A DNA stretch of 44,196 nt from Treponema sp. UBA4307 (GTDB lineage Bacteria > Spirochaetota > Spirochaetia > Treponematales > Treponemataceae): assembly GCA_002394685.1 (NCBI GenBank), contig DGUP01000078.1, positions 1 to 44,196 on the forward strand, in the 5' to 3' direction. Below the pieces are notes generated by a model. That model saw nothing but the letters and a program-made list of their open reading frames with translations, ran no database searches and was not told where the DNA came from. A program made the position numbers and the translations under genes. This document shows positions 42,140 to 44,196 of the stretch, in pieces. The stretch's first letter is position 1; every line of letters starts with the position of its first letter.

Positions 42140-44196
42140 ATGAGAATCATCAAGCGTAGCGGTACCGAAGTTCCATTCGACCGCAACAAGATTTATGTCG
42201 CTATTTGCAAGGCTAACAGTCAGGTTGAAGAAAGACATCGTCTTCCAGATGACAAAATTCAGTCCATCATAGACGACATTGAAATTACTTGTAACAGAGA
42301 GGGTCACGCTCTCAACGTTGAAGAGATTCAGGATCTGGTAGAAAACGGTATTATGGAAAACGGTGCATATGAAGTTGCAAAGCTTTATATCACATACCGT
42401 TACCGCCACCAGGTTATGCGTAAAGAGAACACAACTGACAAACAGATTATGTCTCTTCTCGAAGAAAACAATGAAGAGGTAAAGCAGGAGAACTCTAACA
42501 AGAATCCAACTGTTGTTAGCGTTCAGCGTGACTACATGGCCGGCGAAGTAAGTAAAGATATTACACGCCGCTTCCTGCTGGACTCTGACATTGCAACCGC
42601 TCACGACGAAGGAATCATCCACTTCCACGATGCAGATTATTTTGCTCAGCACATGCACAACTGCGACCTCGTAAACCTTGAAGACATGCTCCAGAACGGA
42701 ACAGTTATCAGTGGAACAAAGATTGACCGCCCACATTCTTTCTCTACAGCATGTAACATTGCCACACAGATTATTGCTCAGGTTGCTTCATGTCAGTACG
42801 GTGGACAGAGTATTTCTTTAACTCACCTTGCTCCTTTCGTAGACGTTAGCCGCAAAAAAATTCAGAAAGAACTTCGTGAAATGATTGAAGCTACAAAGCT
42901 GGTCGTAAACGAAGAACAGTTTGATTTTATGGTAAAGCAGCGCCTTGCTGACGAAATCAAGAAGGGCGTACAGACAATTCAGTACCAGGTCATCACTCTT
43001 ATGACCACAAACGGACAGGCTCCATTCGTAACAGTTTTCATGTATCTTAATGAAGCAAAAGACGAACAGGAAAAATCTGACCTTGCCCTTATTATAGAAG
43101 AAGTTCTTAAGCAGCGTTACAAGGGTGTTAAAAACGAATCAGGTGCATGGATTACTCCTGCGTTCCCAAAACTGATTTATGTTCTTGAAGAAGACAATAT
43201 CAGACCTGGCTCAAAGTATTATGAACTTACAGAACTTGCAGCCCGCTGTACAACACGCCGCATGGTTCCGGATTATATTTCTGAAAAGAAGATGCTGGAA
43301 CTTAAAGTAGACAAAAACGGAAATGGAAACTGCTATCCTTGCATGGGATGTCGTTCTTTCCTTACCACTTATGTTGATGAAAACGGTAAGCCAAAATACT
43401 ACGGCCGCTTTAACCAGGGAGTTGTAACTCTTAACCTGGTAGATATTGCCTGTTCTTCAGCCGGTGATATGGATACATTCTGGAAGTTGATGGATCAGAG
43501 ACTTCAGCTTTGCCATAGAGCACTGCAGATTCGTCACAATCGTCTTATGGGAACAAAGTCTGATGCTGCACCAATTCTCTGGCAGAACGGTGCCCTGGCT
43601 CGTCTCAAGAAAGGTGAAACAATTGATAAGCTGCTCTTCGGCGGATATTCAACTATTTCTTTAGGATATGCAGGTCTTTGTGAATGTGTACGCTATATGA
43701 CAAAACATTCACACACTGAGCCGGAAGGAAAACCATTTGCCCTCCAGGTAATGCACGCCCTTAACGATGCTTGTAAACAGTGGAAGGCTGAAGAAAATAT
43801 TGATTATTCAGTTTACGGAACACCGCTTGAAAGCACAACTTACAAGTTTGCAAAATGCCTTAAGCGCCGTTTCGGAATTATTCCAGGAGTAACTGATAAA
43901 AACTACATCACTAACAGTTACCACGTAAACGTAACTGAAAAGATTGATGCTTTCACAAAGCTTACATTCGAAAGCGAATTCCAGCAGCTTAGTCCGGGAG
44001 GCGCTGTAAGTTACGTTGAAGTTCCAAATATGGAAAACAACATTCCTGCAGTTATGGCTCTGCTCACACACATCTATGAAAATATTATGTATGCCGAGCT
44101 TAATACAAAGAGCGACTACTGCCAGAAATGCGGTTATACTGGTGAAATTAAGATTGTTAAGGATGAAGAAGAAAAGCTGATTTGGGAATGTCCAAA
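42140..44196 (+). CDS. nrdD: anaerobic (class III) ribonucleoside-triphosphate reductase, 3'-truncated by window
   Basis: The first 685 residues; the window cuts before the stop. An N-terminal ATP-cone (about 3-92, opening with IIKRSGTEVPFDRNKIYVA) binds dATP/ATP. The glycyl-radical reductase body follows, with AHDEGIIHFHDADY, CPCMGCRS-like YPCMGCRSFL and GRFNQGVVTLNL. The C-terminal zinc-ribbon begins with CQKCGYTG and runs to ECP at the edge; the RxxGY radical site and the last Cys pair lie beyond it. It makes dNTPs without oxygen, after activation by NrdG, which is probably the next gene. A GAGGGG ribosome site precedes the ATG, and a NrdR box sits about 90 bp upstream. Confidence 0.95.
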   Translation, partial: MRIIKRSGTEVPFDRNKIYVAICKANSQVEERHRLPDDKIQSIIDDIEITCNREGHALNVEEIQDLVENGIMENGAYEVAKLYITYRYRHQVMRKENTTDKQIMSLLEENNEEVKQENSNKNPTVVSVQRDYMAGEVSKDITRRFLLDSDIATAHDEGIIHFHDADYFAQHMHNCDLVNLEDMLQNGTVISGTKIDRPHSFSTACNIATQIIAQVASCQYGGQSISLTHLAPFVDVSRKKIQKELREMIEATKLVVNEEQFDFMVKQRLADEIKKGVQTIQYQVITLMTTNGQAPFVTVFMYLNEAKDEQEKSDLALIIEEVLKQRYKGVKNESGAWITPAFPKLIYVLEEDNIRPGSKYYELTELAARCTTRRMVPDYISEKKMLELKVDKNGNGNCYPCMGCRSFLTTYVDENGKPKYYGRFNQGVVTLNLVDIACSSAGDMDTFWKLMDQRLQLCHRALQIRHNRLMGTKSDAAPILWQNGALARLKKGETIDKLLFGGYSTISLGYAGLCECVRYMTKHSHTEPEGKPFALQVMHALNDACKQWKAEENIDYSVYGTPLESTTYKFAKCLKRRFGIIPGVTDKNYITNSYHVNVTEKIDAFTKLTFESEFQQLSPGGAVSYVEVPNMENNIPAVMALLTHIYENIMYAELNTKSDYCQKCGYTGEIKIVKDEEEKLIWECP

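Noticed and set aside
42086..42736. 216-aa leftward open frame opposite nrdD
   Set aside because: Lies antisense to the clearly coding nrdD 5' half and its leader; Cys/Val-rich composition is that of a reverse-strand shadow.
1..44196. Prophage, IS element or integrated island
   Set aside because: No transposase, integrase, structural phage gene, tRNA target or flanking direct repeat could be seen.

Overview
The window is AT-rich bacterial chromosome that reads best as a host-associated Treponema (Spirochaetota). This is inferred from codon bias, many relaxed-lipobox lipoproteins, secreted beta-barrel-like proteins of no common family, a LolA-like/FtsX export locus and an anaerobic nucleotide reductase. 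I see no tRNA, rRNA, CRISPR array, IS element or prophage. The right end cuts through nrdD.

Layout. (1) 96-1891: RluA-type pseudouridine synthase and a secreted beta-barrel-like protein. (2) 1884-7604: a split envelope-export locus, with an ABC ATPase transcribed leftward and, divergently, two FtsX-like permeases, a LolA-like periplasmic protein and a secreted outer-membrane-type protein. (3) 7703-8347: a cytidylate-kinase-like protein behind a promoter that overlaps a terminator. (4) 15878-8359, leftward: purL, a thioredoxin-fold lipoprotein without redox cysteines, and two tandem CNNM/CBS/CorC membrane proteins. (5) 16143-23585: three lipoproteins (two made of fibronectin-III-like modules) plus a small barrel-like protein. 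(6) 23673-28369: a 1252-residue HRDC/DUF4011-like/SF1 helicase/PD-(D/E)XK protein followed by an M15 peptidase with a TTG start. (7) 28359-31536: DUF3899 protein, GNAT acetyltransferase, aldose-1-epimerase-like protein and anion permease. (8) 31537-34683: Zn/Cd-type P1B ATPase with a separate HMA protein, and a divergent ArsR-AraC fusion regulator reading across a perfect inverted repeat. (9) 34784-38973: two paralogous M30-like metallopeptidase lipoproteins with matching promoters and separate terminators. (10) 39028-41649: a secreted ankyrin-repeat protein. (11) 42140-end: nrdD with a near-perfect NrdR box.

The strongest cross-cutting observations are these. At least five genes (rluA-like, ABC ATPase, purL, helicase, epimerase) have a sigma70-like -10 box only 6-9 nt before the ATG, so their mRNAs should be essentially leaderless, while the envelope and lipoprotein genes mostly carry Shine-Dalgarno leaders. 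A short acidic motif, D-I-D-x-L-F, is shared by a permease's extracytoplasmic loop and the N-terminus of its operon's barrel protein. The helicase-nuclease is a candidate genome-defence or repair enzyme. The ArsR-AraC fusion is an unusual metalloregulator architecture.
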